Virus record (IMG/VR): IMGVR_UViG_3300027894_000003
Coordinates: 1-23,966 of that record
Length of the DNA stretch: 23,966 nt
From: a virus
Reading direction: 5' to 3' (one strand)
Shown here: positions 7,938-14,630 of the stretch, piece by piece
Layout of the letters: every line of letters starts with the position of its first letter
Position numbering within the stretch: the stretch's first letter is position 1
Notes under the pieces: generated by a model
Databases searched by the model: none
What the model saw: the letters and a program-made list of their open reading frames with translations, nothing else
Told to the model about the DNA's origin: nothing
Made by a program: the position numbers and the translations under genes

Positions 7938-8384
7938 TTAGCCGTTTAGATTATCGTCGTATGTATAGAAATTAACCGCATTGCCCGAAGCGTTGAGCGC
8001 AACACCGGTCTGATTATCAAGCTTTATTTGAAAGTCACCAGCCGGAAGAAGCACGTTGCGGGCGACCACGCGTTGAGCGGTCGTCGCCGTTGTGCCGATC
8101 GGAATAGCAATAAGAAGCTGCGACGTCGTTAATCGCAAATCAGCATCCGACTGCGCAGGAAAATTCGTAGTGTCAACGGATTCTAGAATATAGATGGCAA
8201 CAAAAGCCCCTGCGGCTGGCGATAACGACGCAAGCACTATTTCAATATCGACATACTTGTCTAAATTCGTATGGTTTGTGATCGTCGACGACGCTGCCGA
8301 CATGGTAGCATTAGCAAGGCTGTTGAGCCCTGTACCAAGAACGGCGCTACTACTCGGCGCATTCCATTTACCGAGATTAGCCAT
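7938..8384 (-). CDS. phage structural protein, unknown role
   Basis: A 148-aa, Ala/Thr/Asn-rich protein with alternating hydrophobic strands (VDIEIVLASL, AFVAIYILESV, LIAIPIG, DFQIKLDNQTG) and no charged enzyme-like motifs. This composition is typical of virion beta-sandwich proteins. It starts 8 nt inside the preceding gene and ends 3 nt before the fibre GTG, so the genes are translationally linked. It may be a tail-tip or fibre-associated protein. I do not recognise the family with certainty. Confidence 0.8.
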   Translation of the reverse strand: MANLGKWNAPSSSAVLGTGLNSLANATMSAASSTITNHTNLDKYVDIEIVLASLSPAAGAFVAIYILESVDTTNFPAQSDADLRLTTSQLLIAIPIGTTATTAQRVVARNVLLPAGDFQIKLDNQTGVALNASGNAVNFYTYDDNLNG

Positions 8385-8733
8385 TGGTCGCTACCGTCCA
8401 TGTGGTTCCATCCCAGGTCGACCCGTAATGAATCCATGGATTGAAATTCGTGATTTGTGTTTGGTAAGCGTTCCATTGCGTCTGCAAAAACGCCTCAATC
8501 TGCGCAAGTGTCGAAGTCGAAGGAACCCGCTGAGTTACTACGGTTTCGACAACGGATCCGTTTTGAAGCGCTGTGATATCGACCGCAAGCGCGCCAATCC
8601 AAGCCGATTTCGCGGTAGCGTTAGCATAGAACGATTGCCGCGCTGCAGGCACGTCCGCCCACATGACGAAACGATAGTTATTCGAATCAACCGGGTCTTG
8701 ATCCAGAATAATGACTTTGAATCGCGCGGCCAT
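8377..8733 (-). CDS. hypothetical phage protein in tail module
   Basis: A 118-aa protein with Trp/Asn-rich C-terminus (NFNPWIHYGSTWDGTTW) and a central helical part (STLAQIEAFLQTQWNAYQTQ). The N-terminus (FKVIILDQDPVDSNNYRFVMWADV) looks like a beta hairpin. Its place between structural genes, with overlaps on one side and direct abutment on the other, suggests a virion or assembly protein. GGAGG lies about 12 nt upstream of the ATG, rather far. Function unknown. Confidence 0.78.
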   Translation of the reverse strand: MAARFKVIILDQDPVDSNNYRFVMWADVPAARQSFYANATAKSAWIGALAVDITALQNGSVVETVVTQRVPSTSTLAQIEAFLQTQWNAYQTQITNFNPWIHYGSTWDGTTWTVATNG

Positions 8734-9285
8734 TTAATTCATGGCCTCCACTTCCAATTCATGCACTTGCATGGTTTCGGCTGTTGAGCCTGATCGTGCC
8801 GCCTGAATCGAAAGAACACCGGCAATAGTTAGATCCGAAGTTACTACAGCAGGAGCCGAATCTGGTAATAGACAGGCGCTAGTCATTAAACCACCATTTA
8901 AGATGGCTTTACCTGTTGCTAAAAGACTTCCGGACGCTCCCTGAACGCGACTTACAATACGACAATCAATTTCCCAAGTTAGATTCGTTTTACTTGCTGT
9001 TAACGCTTGTGCGCTTGATGTTCCTAGTAATGTACCGGTAGCATCCGCGATTGTTGATCCCCAAAATAGACTCCACGAAAAATTACCCGGTGTTATCCCG
9101 GTCGTCATCCTACCAAAAGCCCTTATTCGCAATTTCTTTCCGGGTCGCGAAAAATAATTTGTACCCAAAACAGGAAAAAGCGCAACAGTATATAACGCCT
9201 TCATTGTTGCAGCCAACGTAATCGATGAACCATCAGTTATATTATGCGGCTCACGCAAGTCGACATAATAAAGTCCATCAGCCAT
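8734..9285 (-). CDS. phage structural protein, unknown role
   Basis: A 183-aa protein with Ser/Thr/Gly-rich, strand-forming segments (SWSLFWGSTIADATGTLLGTS, split by short loops), no cysteine cluster and no enzymatic motif apart from single residues. The late-gene position suggests a virion protein, possibly a tail or head decoration component. Start: AGGGG 6-7 nt before the ATG. The codon mix contains more A/T-ending codons than the neighbouring 9583-10287 gene, hinting at a different origin of the two. Confidence 0.78.
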   Translation of the reverse strand: MADGLYYVDLREPHNITDGSSITLAATMKALYTVALFPVLGTNYFSRPGKKLRIRAFGRMTTGITPGNFSWSLFWGSTIADATGTLLGTSSAQALTASKTNLTWEIDCRIVSRVQGASGSLLATGKAILNGGLMTSACLLPDSAPAVVTSDLTIAGVLSIQAARSGSTAETMQVHELEVEAMN

Positions 9286-9294
9286 AATATACCC

Positions 9295-9579
9295 CTATCG
9301 AATCGCGAACGGAATGTAGATATCTTCGTCAGGGTCTATATTAAGACCATACACTGAAAACACATAGTTTGCGATACCTTGACGAATCAAAGCATCCGCC
9401 TTTTTGTGAGTCAAACCGAATGAAACATTAATTTGTGTTCCATTCGACGGACCTTGGACAATACCTTGATCGAACGTTGCCCCATCCGTCAAAAAATACG
9501 CCACCTGTATTACAAACTGCGAGTTTGCGAAATCCGTTCGGCTATTGCCAATATCTGTAACAATGACTTTCGCGCCCAT
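9295..9579 (-). CDS. small hypothetical phage structural protein
   Basis: A 94-aa protein, MGAKVIVTDIGNSRTDFANS at the start, with hydrophobic strands and a C-terminal acidic segment (DPDEDIYIPFAIR). No motif is recognised. It begins 1 nt after the stop of the upstream gene. Operon context suggests a virion or assembly role. Confidence 0.78.
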   Translation of the reverse strand: MGAKVIVTDIGNSRTDFANSQFVIQVAYFLTDGATFDQGIVQGPSNGTQINVSFGLTHKKADALIRQGIANYVFSVYGLNIDPDEDIYIPFAIR

Positions 9580-9582
9580 GAC

Positions 9583-10287
9583 TTAGGTAATCCTGATTAG
9601 GCCCGTCGTGCCATCCTGAGTCGGAACCGTGAGCGTGAGCGTGCCGGCCGTAACCGACTGCGTGCCGCCGAAATCGTGCACGGAGACAGTACGCCCATTA
9701 AGGGGCACGGCCGCGGCACCGATTCGCGTTGAATTGTTGTAGATAATCGCGGCCGTGACTGAGAGCGTTGCGCCGGTCCACTGGATCGTCCCCGAGAACG
9801 ATACCGCGGCGCTTGTGGTCGGATTGGTCGACACCGGCCCGACGTTTGTAAGCGCGCTACCGCCGCTCGCATAGGTGCCGCTCGCGGCAACCTCGTCCGT
9901 GCCGAGATTCGTAGCCGTAGGGGCACCGCTGCCCGGCGTACCGATGTTCGTTTGCGTACCATCAAAAGTCCGCGTAGGTGCCGACTTGACAAGCGCAATC
10001 TTAAAGGCGTCCGCAGTAAACGTCGTCGAATTTGCGCCCGGCGCGGCACCGCTCGCTTTTGAAAGCGTAACCTGCGTAGCCGAATCAACGCTCGCGACCA
10101 CGGAACCGGCCGTAATATTCGTGCCAGTAACGGCCATTCCGACCGCGATACCGGCCGTACTCGCAAGCGCTGTCAACGTAAACGTGGCGTTACCCGACGT
10201 CGCCGTGATTACAACGGTTGTTGAAAAATTGTGTCCGGCTTGCAGAATTTCCGATTTAAGAGTGGTACAAATTGCGGTTGTTGCCAC
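9583..10287 (-). CDS. Ala/Thr/Gly-rich phage virion protein
   Basis: A 234-aa protein with very strong Thr/Ala/Val/Gly bias and repeated beta-strand patterns (TTVVITATSGNATFTLTALAS; VSFSGTIQWTGATLSVTAAI; SVTAGTLTLTVP). Near residue 30-60 the segment GIAVGMAVTGTNITAGSVVAS resembles the short beta modules that recur in phage fibre and tail proteins. It could be a tail tube, decoration or fibre protein. The GTG start has AAGGGGG 5-6 nt upstream. The DNA is more GC-rich than its neighbours. Confidence 0.8.
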   Translation of the reverse strand: MATTAICTTLKSEILQAGHNFSTTVVITATSGNATFTLTALASTAGIAVGMAVTGTNITAGSVVASVDSATQVTLSKASGAAPGANSTTFTADAFKIALVKSAPTRTFDGTQTNIGTPGSGAPTATNLGTDEVAASGTYASGGSALTNVGPVSTNPTTSAAVSFSGTIQWTGATLSVTAAIIYNNSTRIGAAAVPLNGRTVSVHDFGGTQSVTAGTLTLTVPTQDGTTGLIRIT

Positions 10288-10296
10288 GATGCCCCC

Positions 10297-10824
10297 TTAT
10301 ACGGCTACGCCGATGTTGAGCCCGGCACCGCGGGCAATCCAATCCTTGACGTGTTTGCATTCCGGGTTGTGGTTCGCTGCGCTTATAAGCGCTGTACCAT
10401 TGCCGACCATACCGTGTACGGCGAACCAATCGCGGTGCATATGCTGCCCAGCCGTCAACCACTTTGCGACGGAGGCGCGCACATAAGAGTCGACACGATC
10501 GGAAGTAAACCACGACGCGAAAGGTGACCGGACAATTGCGTCCCCGATTTCCGACACGGCGCTATTAAGAATTTCCGGATGCGCCTCCATCGATTCGGTA
10601 AGGTGTTCGGTCCCACGCGTCGCAATACCTGCGTGCTCGAAAGCAGCAAGTTCAGCAAACTTAGCTTCCATGATTTCGATGATACGATTTTCGAGTTTGC
10701 GCCCGTCAATCGCTTGCTGGCCGGTCGCATCGGCGCCGATCTGCACAATGTCAGTAGCGCACGCAATCGCAAGCTTCTCGCCAGAATGCTTACCGTTGTC
10801 AGTTACCAAAACGCCAAATTGCAT
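10297..10824 (-). CDS. hypothetical phage protein in tail module
   Basis: A 175-aa protein, largely helical and acidic in the first half (ENRIIEIMEAKFAELAAFEHAG), then a Trp/His-rich second half (WLTAGQHMHRDWFAVHGMVG; NHNPECKHVKDWIARG). His and Cys residues near the end could bind a metal, but no known pattern is complete. AGGGGA precedes the ATG by 5-6 nt. It lies between the ParA-type ATPase and the virion genes; the small gap to both suggests one transcript. Confidence 0.78.
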   Translation of the reverse strand: MQFGVLVTDNGKHSGEKLAIACATDIVQIGADATGQQAIDGRKLENRIIEIMEAKFAELAAFEHAGIATRGTEHLTESMEAHPEILNSAVSEIGDAIVRSPFASWFTSDRVDSYVRASVAKWLTAGQHMHRDWFAVHGMVGNGTALISAANHNPECKHVKDWIARGAGLNIGVAV

Positions 10825-10833
10825 TGTATTCCC

Positions 10834-11529
10834 CTACAACATGCGACCAATCCCGACGCGATCGAATTCCGCCGTGACACTTTCGAGCCAATGACGCACG
10901 TATCCACGCAACATGCGCGAATGCCCGTTATCGTCCCGAATGAATTCCGTGAAAGTGATAGCGTGTTGCTGTAACCGCTCGCATGCCAATTCGGTTAGTT
11001 TCGGCACATCGATCGTTACAGGTGCCAGCGCTCGCAACGAATCAGCGTATCGCGGATCCTTTGCGAGATCGTATTCAGTGTCGTTGACGTGATTCTGTAC
11101 GATACGGTGACTTGCTCCACCGCCCAGCAATCGCGTTGCGTCCACCACTTCATTGAGACTGGATATCGACGGCCCAAGCACATGCAACACACATAGAACC
11201 ACTTGACCCGACTTCACGTCGTCCAAGAAATGCGAATCACCCAAGGTTTTCAAAATCGGGGACAGAACACCGGCCCGAATGTCGACAACCGTTGGAAAGC
11301 TTGGCGATATTTCATCGAATACGCGCATTTGACCGCGCACCGATTGAAAATCAATAACCTCCGCATTAGGATAGAATTCCTTAAGATCACCTTTGGGGAA
11401 TTCAGTATCGAAAATGCGCGCCTGTGCACCGCGAACCGTCAAGTAGTCGATAAGTGCCCGACAGACCGTCGTTTTCCCAACGCCGCCCTTGTCCGCCCCT
11501 ACCAAAAATATCACAGGTTTCTCGGCCAT
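10834..11529 (-). CDS. ParA/MinD-type P-loop ATPase
   Basis: A 231-aa protein of the deviant-Walker ATPase group. KGGVGKTT, with its first lysine, lies at residues 14-21; FDTEFPKGD follows as a Walker A' neighbour and TVVDIRAG as the Walker B strand. Such ATPases partition plasmids or phage-plasmids or position cell components. No ParB-like partner or centromere-like array is visible nearby, and the gene sits at the head of the tail module, which is unusual. The longer frame would need a GTG at 11538 that overlaps the -10 box, so I chose the ATG at 11529. The predicted transcription start falls at that ATG. No ribosome binding site is visible. Confidence 0.88.
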   Translation of the reverse strand: MAEKPVIFLVGADKGGVGKTTVCRALIDYLTVRGAQARIFDTEFPKGDLKEFYPNAEVIDFQSVRGQMRVFDEISPSFPTVVDIRAGVLSPILKTLGDSHFLDDVKSGQVVLCVLHVLGPSISSLNEVVDATRLLGGGASHRIVQNHVNDTEYDLAKDPRYADSLRALAPVTIDVPKLTELACERLQQHAITFTEFIRDDNGHSRMLRGYVRHWLESVTAEFDRVGIGRML

Positions 11530-11536
11530 GCCGTGC

Positions 11537-11565
11537 ACAGTACAGGTTATTCGCGTACTGTCAAC
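11537..11565 (-). promoter_or_regulatory. operator-type promoter of the ParA-like gene (leaderless)
   Basis: On the minus strand GTTGACAGTACGC (11553-11565) contains the -35 TTGACA (11559-11564). A 16-bp spacer leads to TACTGT (11537-11542). The ATG at 11529 lies 7 nt beyond the -10 box, where transcription should begin. Confidence 0.75.
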
Positions 11566-11607
11566 AGGTCGTCAAAGCACATCCGATCCTGCGTACCACT
11601 CGGTCAA

Positions 11608-11823
11608 TCAAGCCGGATTTTCAGCTATCATTTTACTGACCGTTTCAACAATTTCTCGCCATTCCAATTCAGTAATATAAATCTGATATTCCCCGACATG
11701 CAGTGAAACACATGCAGCATGCGATTCGGGCATACCACCTACACCGTATCGACGCCAACCGGCTGCTGCTTTCCCTGTTATAAGAGGTCTGCGCGCACGA
11801 CTTTTAATAATCATTGTTGTCAT
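11608..11823 (-). CDS. small basic hypothetical protein
   Basis: A 71-aa protein. The N-terminus is basic (MTTMIIKSRARRPLITGKAA), the middle Gly/His-rich, and the C-terminal half contains a helix (ELEWREIVETVSKMIAENPA). It is not a recognised family. The ATG at 11823 is chosen because AAGGGA lies 7 nt upstream in a conserved leader. It is the first gene after an operator-promoter and is followed by the separate ParA-gene promoter. Confidence 0.75.
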   Translation of the reverse strand: MTTMIIKSRARRPLITGKAAAGWRRYGVGGMPESHAACVSLHVGEYQIYITELEWREIVETVSKMIAENPA

Positions 11824-11851
11824 GATGTGTTCCCTTCGTTTCGATATACAC

Positions 11852-11880
11852 ACCATATACATTATTTGTAGACAGTCAAC
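11852..11880 (-). promoter_or_regulatory. operator-type promoter with conserved leader
   Basis: GTTGACTGTCTAC (11868-11880, minus strand) holds -35 TTGACT; after 16 bp comes TATGGT (11852-11857). The leader GTGTATATCGAAACGAAGGG then leads to the ATG at 11823. Nearly the same promoter and leader precede the genes at 15828 and 23696. Confidence 0.82.
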
Positions 11881-11906
11881 AATTATTTTCACTGTCTACA
11901 AATAAT
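11861..11906. repeat. 16-bp perfect inverted repeat around the promoter -35 region
   Basis: ATTATTTGTAGACAGT (11861-11876) is the exact reverse complement of 11891-11906, with a 14-nt centre. The right arm ends just before the stop codon of the upstream gene. The arms each contain a GTAGACAGT half-site, so this is better read as two operators than as a terminator. Confidence 0.85.
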
Positions 11907-12053
11907 TTATTTCAAAAATAAAGCCCCTGCGATCATCCAAAACGCAGCCATGCTCATGACTTGCGTATATTTTTCACCTTTCACGTAAATAATAGCCACG
12001 GAAAAATTAAAAACTGCCCACAGGATACAAGACCAACCTATAACACTAAACAT
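11907..12053 (-). CDS. 48-aa membrane protein, intact copy of a tandem pair
   Basis: An intact 48-codon gene. The protein has two membrane segments: residues 4-23 (VIGWSCILWAVFNFSVAIIY) and about 33-47 (MSMAAFWMIAGALFL), joined by a short charged loop (VKGEKYTQ). It is a clear paralogue of the interrupted gene next to it: both are 48 aa and share NFS-x-A-x-I near residue 16 and AFW-x-IAGAL-x-LK at the C-terminus. A perfect GGAGGT lies 8 nt before the ATG. An operator-type promoter sits immediately upstream. Function unknown; a small membrane protein of this shape could be holin-like or act on the host envelope. Confidence 0.85.
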   Translation of the reverse strand: MFSVIGWSCILWAVFNFSVAIIYVKGEKYTQVMSMAAFWMIAGALFLK

Positions 12054-12064
12054 TTTTACATACC

Positions 12065-12099
12065 TCCATACATATTATTCGTAGACTGTCTACGAATAA
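12065..12099 (-). promoter_or_regulatory. 25-bp palindromic operator with promoter-like spacing
   Basis: Bases 12075-12099 form a perfect 12+1+12 palindrome centred on T12087, with core GTAGACTGTCTAC at 12081-12093. On the minus strand TAGACA (12087-12092), 16 bp and TATGGA (12065-12070) repeat the spacing of the other operator-promoters, although TAGACA is a poorer -35 box. This is the most symmetric copy of the operator in the window. Confidence 0.72.
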
Positions 12100-12166
12100 C
12101 TATTTCAACAATAAAGCCCCTGCAATTGCCCAAAAAGCGCTTATACTCATAAGTTGCCTATATATT

Positions 12167-12174
12167 TCATCATC
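12167..12174. repeat. left copy of the 8-bp target site duplication
   Basis: TCATCATC directly precedes the left inverted repeat and is repeated at 14052-14059 directly after the right one. Eight base pairs is the size known for the IS1595 family. Confidence 0.9.
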
Positions 12175-12197
12175 GGCGATTATCCGGCACTTGACTT
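12175..12197 (+). repeat. left terminal inverted repeat
   Basis: Twenty-three bases matching the reverse complement of 14029-14051 without mismatch. TTGACT at 12191-12196, in the inner part of the repeat, can serve as the -35 box of the transposase promoter. Confidence 0.92.
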
Positions 12198-12219
12198 TAT
12201 AATTGGTCACTGGCAATAT
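12191..12219 (+). promoter_or_regulatory. putative transposase promoter
   Basis: TTGACT (12191-12196), 17-bp spacer, CAATAT (12214-12219), then AAGGGAG about 6 nt before the ATG at 12243. The -35 box is part of the terminal repeat, a common arrangement that lets transposase binding repress its own gene. Confidence 0.5.
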
Positions 12220-12242
12220 CCTTCTGCGCAAGGGAGATTGCC

Positions 12243-13163
12243 ATGGCTAAGCGACCGAAAGCCGTCCACCAACTCACCATCCCCCAATTCGAAGCCATGT
12301 TCCCGGATGAAGAAGCTTGTTGCGCCTATTTGGTTGCCCGTCGATGGCCGGACGGTGTCCGTTGCCCGCGTTGCGGCGCGGAGAACCCCCACAAGTTGCC
12401 CAATCGCCCGTGGTCGTGGCAATGCTACCAGTGCGCTCCAGAAACCAGCTACCGATTTTCCCATATTGCCGGGACTATTTTTGAGAACACAAATAAAGAC
12501 TTGCGGGAGTGGTTCCGCGTCGTCCACATGATGCTGACCAGCAAGAAAGGCATTTCCGCTCTCCAGGTAAAGCGCGTCATGGGCTTCGGTTCCTACGAAA
12601 CCGCATGGTCCATGTGTCACAAAATCCGCACTGCTTTGATTGAGGACTTGGATAAGCTCGGCGGCATTGTCGAGGTCGATGAAACCTACGTCGGCGGTAA
12701 GGACAAGAACCGTCATTGGGATAAGAAAAACCACGCCAGCGGACGCGGTGCCGCAAAGGACAAAACGCCCGTCGTCGGTGCGGTGAAGCGCAAGGGCAAC
12801 GTCATCGCCCGCGTTGTCGATGGTGTGAGCCGAGCCGTTCTGGAGCAGTTCGTTAATGAGGCTGTATCCACTAAAGTCAGCCTGCTTTGCACCGACGATT
12901 TCAGAGGCTATAACCGACTGCGCTACCGCTTCCCGCACGCCTCCATCAATCACAGCGAAGGCAAGCACGTCATGCAGGGCGTTGTCGGTGCAATCCATAC
13001 CCAAACGATTGAGGGCTTTTGGTCCCTCATTAAGCGCGGTTGCGTCGGAACTTTCCACAAGGTCAGCAAAAAGTATTTGCCGCTCTATGTCGCGGAATTT
13101 CAGTTCCGCTACAACAATCGCATGAATTATGACATTTTTGGAACGGCGATTGAGGGATGTTAA
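12243..13163 (+). CDS. IS1595-family (ISXO2-like) DDE transposase
   Basis: A 306-aa transposase that catalyses movement of the element. The N-terminal zinc ribbon has C41, C44, C61 and C64 (CPRC and CYQC). The catalytic core shows D146 in VEVDETYVGGK, D218 in LLCTDDFRGY and E257 in IHTQTIEGFWSLIKRG, followed by the family-typical HKVSKKYL and EFQFRYNNR. Length (about 300 aa) is normal and no frameshift is seen, so it is probably active. The stop overlaps the passenger start by 7 nt (ATGTTAA). Codon use is more GC-rich than in the surrounding phage genes. Confidence 0.96.
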   Translation: MAKRPKAVHQLTIPQFEAMFPDEEACCAYLVARRWPDGVRCPRCGAENPHKLPNRPWSWQCYQCAPETSYRFSHIAGTIFENTNKDLREWFRVVHMMLTSKKGISALQVKRVMGFGSYETAWSMCHKIRTALIEDLDKLGGIVEVDETYVGGKDKNRHWDKKNHASGRGAAKDKTPVVGAVKRKGNVIARVVDGVSRAVLEQFVNEAVSTKVSLLCTDDFRGYNRLRYRFPHASINHSEGKHVMQGVVGAIHTQTIEGFWSLIKRGCVGTFHKVSKKYLPLYVAEFQFRYNNRMNYDIFGTAIEGC

Positions 13164-13981
13164 ACAAATTTCGGGTTCCTGAAATAGTTCTTGGTATGCT
13201 ATTCGCATCTGGATTTTGGGCTGGAATTCTTGGCTGGCAAGCATCAGACGCGCCTACCGAGCGACAAAAACAAGAATGTTACGACGCCGCCAAGAAAAGC
13301 GCCACCAAGGCAGAAGAGTGCAAAACCTTTTGGGAGAAAACGACGAGTGACCCCGTTTCTCTCTTCACCTTTATTCTCGCCTTGACTACGGGTGGCTTGT
13401 GGATTGCCACCATTGGACTGTATCTCGCGGGCGAAAAACAAATTGCTGTCGCAAATAAAACCGCCGATGCAGCCAAAGAGGCTGCTGTCGCCGCTGAAAA
13501 ATCCGCCAACGCTCTGCCAATAATCGAAGGTGCCTACTTGTTTCCTGATATAATTATCGACCATGTCGCGGATAGCTTGTCCGCTTTTGAACAATCTCAG
13601 GTTAAAACCAATCGACTGATTATCGAATTTCAAGTTAAGAACTTCGGTCGAACTCCGGCACTCATTCAATCCGTCCATGCAAATTTGATCCATCCAGATT
13701 CTATAAATGGTAGAGCTTTTGATAACGATCATAGGAAAACGGTCAGAAAGACAATCCTCGGCAGTGGCGAACCAACAGAAAGACTGCAAACCGAGATAGC
13801 AGACTTTAGCCGAGAGGAAGCCGCTCACATTAAAAGCGGACAAAGCCAACTCTATTTCACAGGAAAGATATTTTATTTCGACATATGGGGACAGAGGTGG
13901 GCGCTTTTCTTCGATTGGGAGTTCAGCCCTAGCCAAGGCAAATTTATCCCCAATCATCGACCACGCGATAAGGCAGATTAG
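13157..13981 (+). CDS. IS passenger: membrane-anchored coiled-coil protein of unknown function
   Basis: A 274-aa protein translated by overlap with the transposase stop. A hydrophobic segment at about residues 7-28 (VPEIVLGMLFASGFWAGILG), a second at about 68-92 (SLFTFILALTTGGLWIATIGLYLA) and a heptad-like Ala-rich coiled coil at about 93-118 (KTADAAKEAAVAAEKSANAL) are visible. The rest is a soluble beta-rich domain beginning LPIIEGAYLF. I remember this architecture as common among chromosomal proteins of unknown function in Bradyrhizobium-like bacteria; this was not checked. It lacks nuclease or resistance motifs. It may be cargo acquired by the element or a membrane partner of transposition. 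Confidence 0.82.
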   Translation: MLNKFRVPEIVLGMLFASGFWAGILGWQASDAPTERQKQECYDAAKKSATKAEECKTFWEKTTSDPVSLFTFILALTTGGLWIATIGLYLAGEKQIAVANKTADAAKEAAVAAEKSANALPIIEGAYLFPDIIIDHVADSLSAFEQSQVKTNRLIIEFQVKNFGRTPALIQSVHANLIHPDSINGRAFDNDHRKTVRKTILGSGEPTERLQTEIADFSREEAAHIKSGQSQLYFTGKIFYFDIWGQRWALFFDWEFSPSQGKFIPNHRPRDKAD

Positions 13982-14028
13982 GAGAGCGCCACCCTGTCGG
14001 ACGCGACCGTAGACGGTACGTCCTACAT

Positions 14029-14051
14029 AAGTCAAGTGCCGGATAATCGCC
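14029..14051 (-). repeat. right terminal inverted repeat
   Basis: Exact reverse complement of 12175-12197. The 8-bp target duplication TCATCATC follows at 14052-14059. Confidence 0.92.
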
Positions 14052-14123
14052 TCATCATCCCCATGAATAAGAGCCGTGGAAAAATTAAAAAATGCCCACG
14101 CAATACAAAAATAACCTATGACC

Positions 14124-14630
14124 TTAAGCATTTTTTGCATACCTCCATTTTACACCGCGAGGCGTATTGCCACGGATCGCGGCAAAATGTCGCAATCCTG
14201 TCAACAAATAACCTGTAGCGCTTCCGTTGCGCCAACCCTCCGCACGTTCGGTCGCACGGATCCCTTGTTCGTTGAGCAATATTGCCGTAACGGCCGCGAG
14301 CGCTTCCGTACCGCGAAGGTCGGCATACCATTCCCGATACTTTGCCACTGCGTCGAGGCGCCCCACTGCGGCTCGCTCGGCACCATCGGGACATGGACAT
14401 GCCGACGCAATACCCAAGGCCGGATCATGCGCCATACGCTGTCCCGCAATGGCATGGTAGCCCGCAGTAATATCATCGGCTGCGGTCTGTTCCCACACAT
14501 TGAGCACGCCACGACGTTTCAACCGCGTTAACGGCGCCTCGGTCATTCGCGCCAGCATGCCCGCGCTCGGTGCCATGCGTGAACTCTCAACGACCTGCAG
14601 TTTTTTTCGAAACTTTTCTTTTTTGGTCAC
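14124..14630 (-). CDS. hypothetical phage protein, possible regulator
   Basis: A 168-aa protein if started at the GTG at 14630, whose GTGA overlaps the stop of the upstream gene; a start at 14708 is open but would overlap that gene by 80 nt. The N-terminus is basic (VTKKEKFRKKLQVVE), followed by a helical middle (MLARMTEAPLTRLKRRGVLN). The C-terminal part (AVTAILLNEQGIRATERAEG, then NGSATGYLLTGLRHFAAIRG) recalls the helix-turn-helix end of DUF6456-like alphaproteobacterial and phage regulators, a weak similarity. It overlaps the interrupted small membrane gene by 8 nt, so that gene was probably translated from the same mRNA. Confidence 0.72.
   Translation of the reverse strand: MTKKEKFRKKLQVVESSRMAPSAGMLARMTEAPLTRLKRRGVLNVWEQTAADDITAGYHAIAGQRMAHDPALGIASACPCPDGAERAAVGRLDAVAKYREWYADLRGTEALAAVTAILLNEQGIRATERAEGWRNGSATGYLLTGLRHFAAIRGNTPRGVKWRYAKNA

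Larger units (their letters stand above)
12175..14051 (+). mobile_element. IS1595-family insertion element with passenger gene
   Basis: An 1877-bp element bounded by 23-bp perfect inverted repeats (12175-12197 and 14029-14051, starting GGCGATTATCCGGCACTTG) and by the 8-bp duplication TCATCATC. It carries an intact ISXO2-like DDE transposase and, overlapping its stop, one passenger gene. Passenger genes are known in this family. The perfect duplication and intact transposase point to a recent insertion. It lies in one of two tandem paralogous small membrane-protein genes of the phage. Confidence 0.95.
12100..14131 (-). pseudogene. 48-aa membrane protein gene split by the IS1595-type element
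   Basis: The 5' part is 14131 down to 14052 and the 3' part is 12166 down to the stop at 12100-12102. Joining them (removing the element and one copy of the 8-bp target duplication) gives exactly 147 bp with no frameshift, encoding MLKVIGYFCIAWAFFNFST as the first 19 residues and ending AFWAIAGALLLK. This matches the length and pattern of the neighbouring intact paralogue. GGAGGT lies 9 nt before the ATG at 14131. In the present state the first 27 codons run into the element, so the product is lost or chimeric. The start overlaps the end of the upstream gene by 8 nt. Confidence 0.9.

Noticed and set aside
9597-10166. 189-codon Arg-rich minus-strand frame
   Set aside because: Shifted frame of the virion gene 9583-10287; the Arg/Pro/Leu composition is typical of a shadow frame in GC-rich DNA.
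11861-11906. Inverted repeat considered as an intrinsic terminator
   Set aside because: The stem is AT-rich, lacks a T-tract directly after it and coincides with the recurrent operator half-sites.
12207-13244. 345-codon minus-strand frame
   Set aside because: Antisense to the well-supported transposase gene; no motif, and it leaves the inserted element without function.
13244-14140. 298-codon minus-strand frame starting like a small membrane protein
   Set aside because: Its first 27-30 residues belong to the interrupted 48-aa gene; the rest is antisense to the passenger gene, so it is a chimera created by the insertion.
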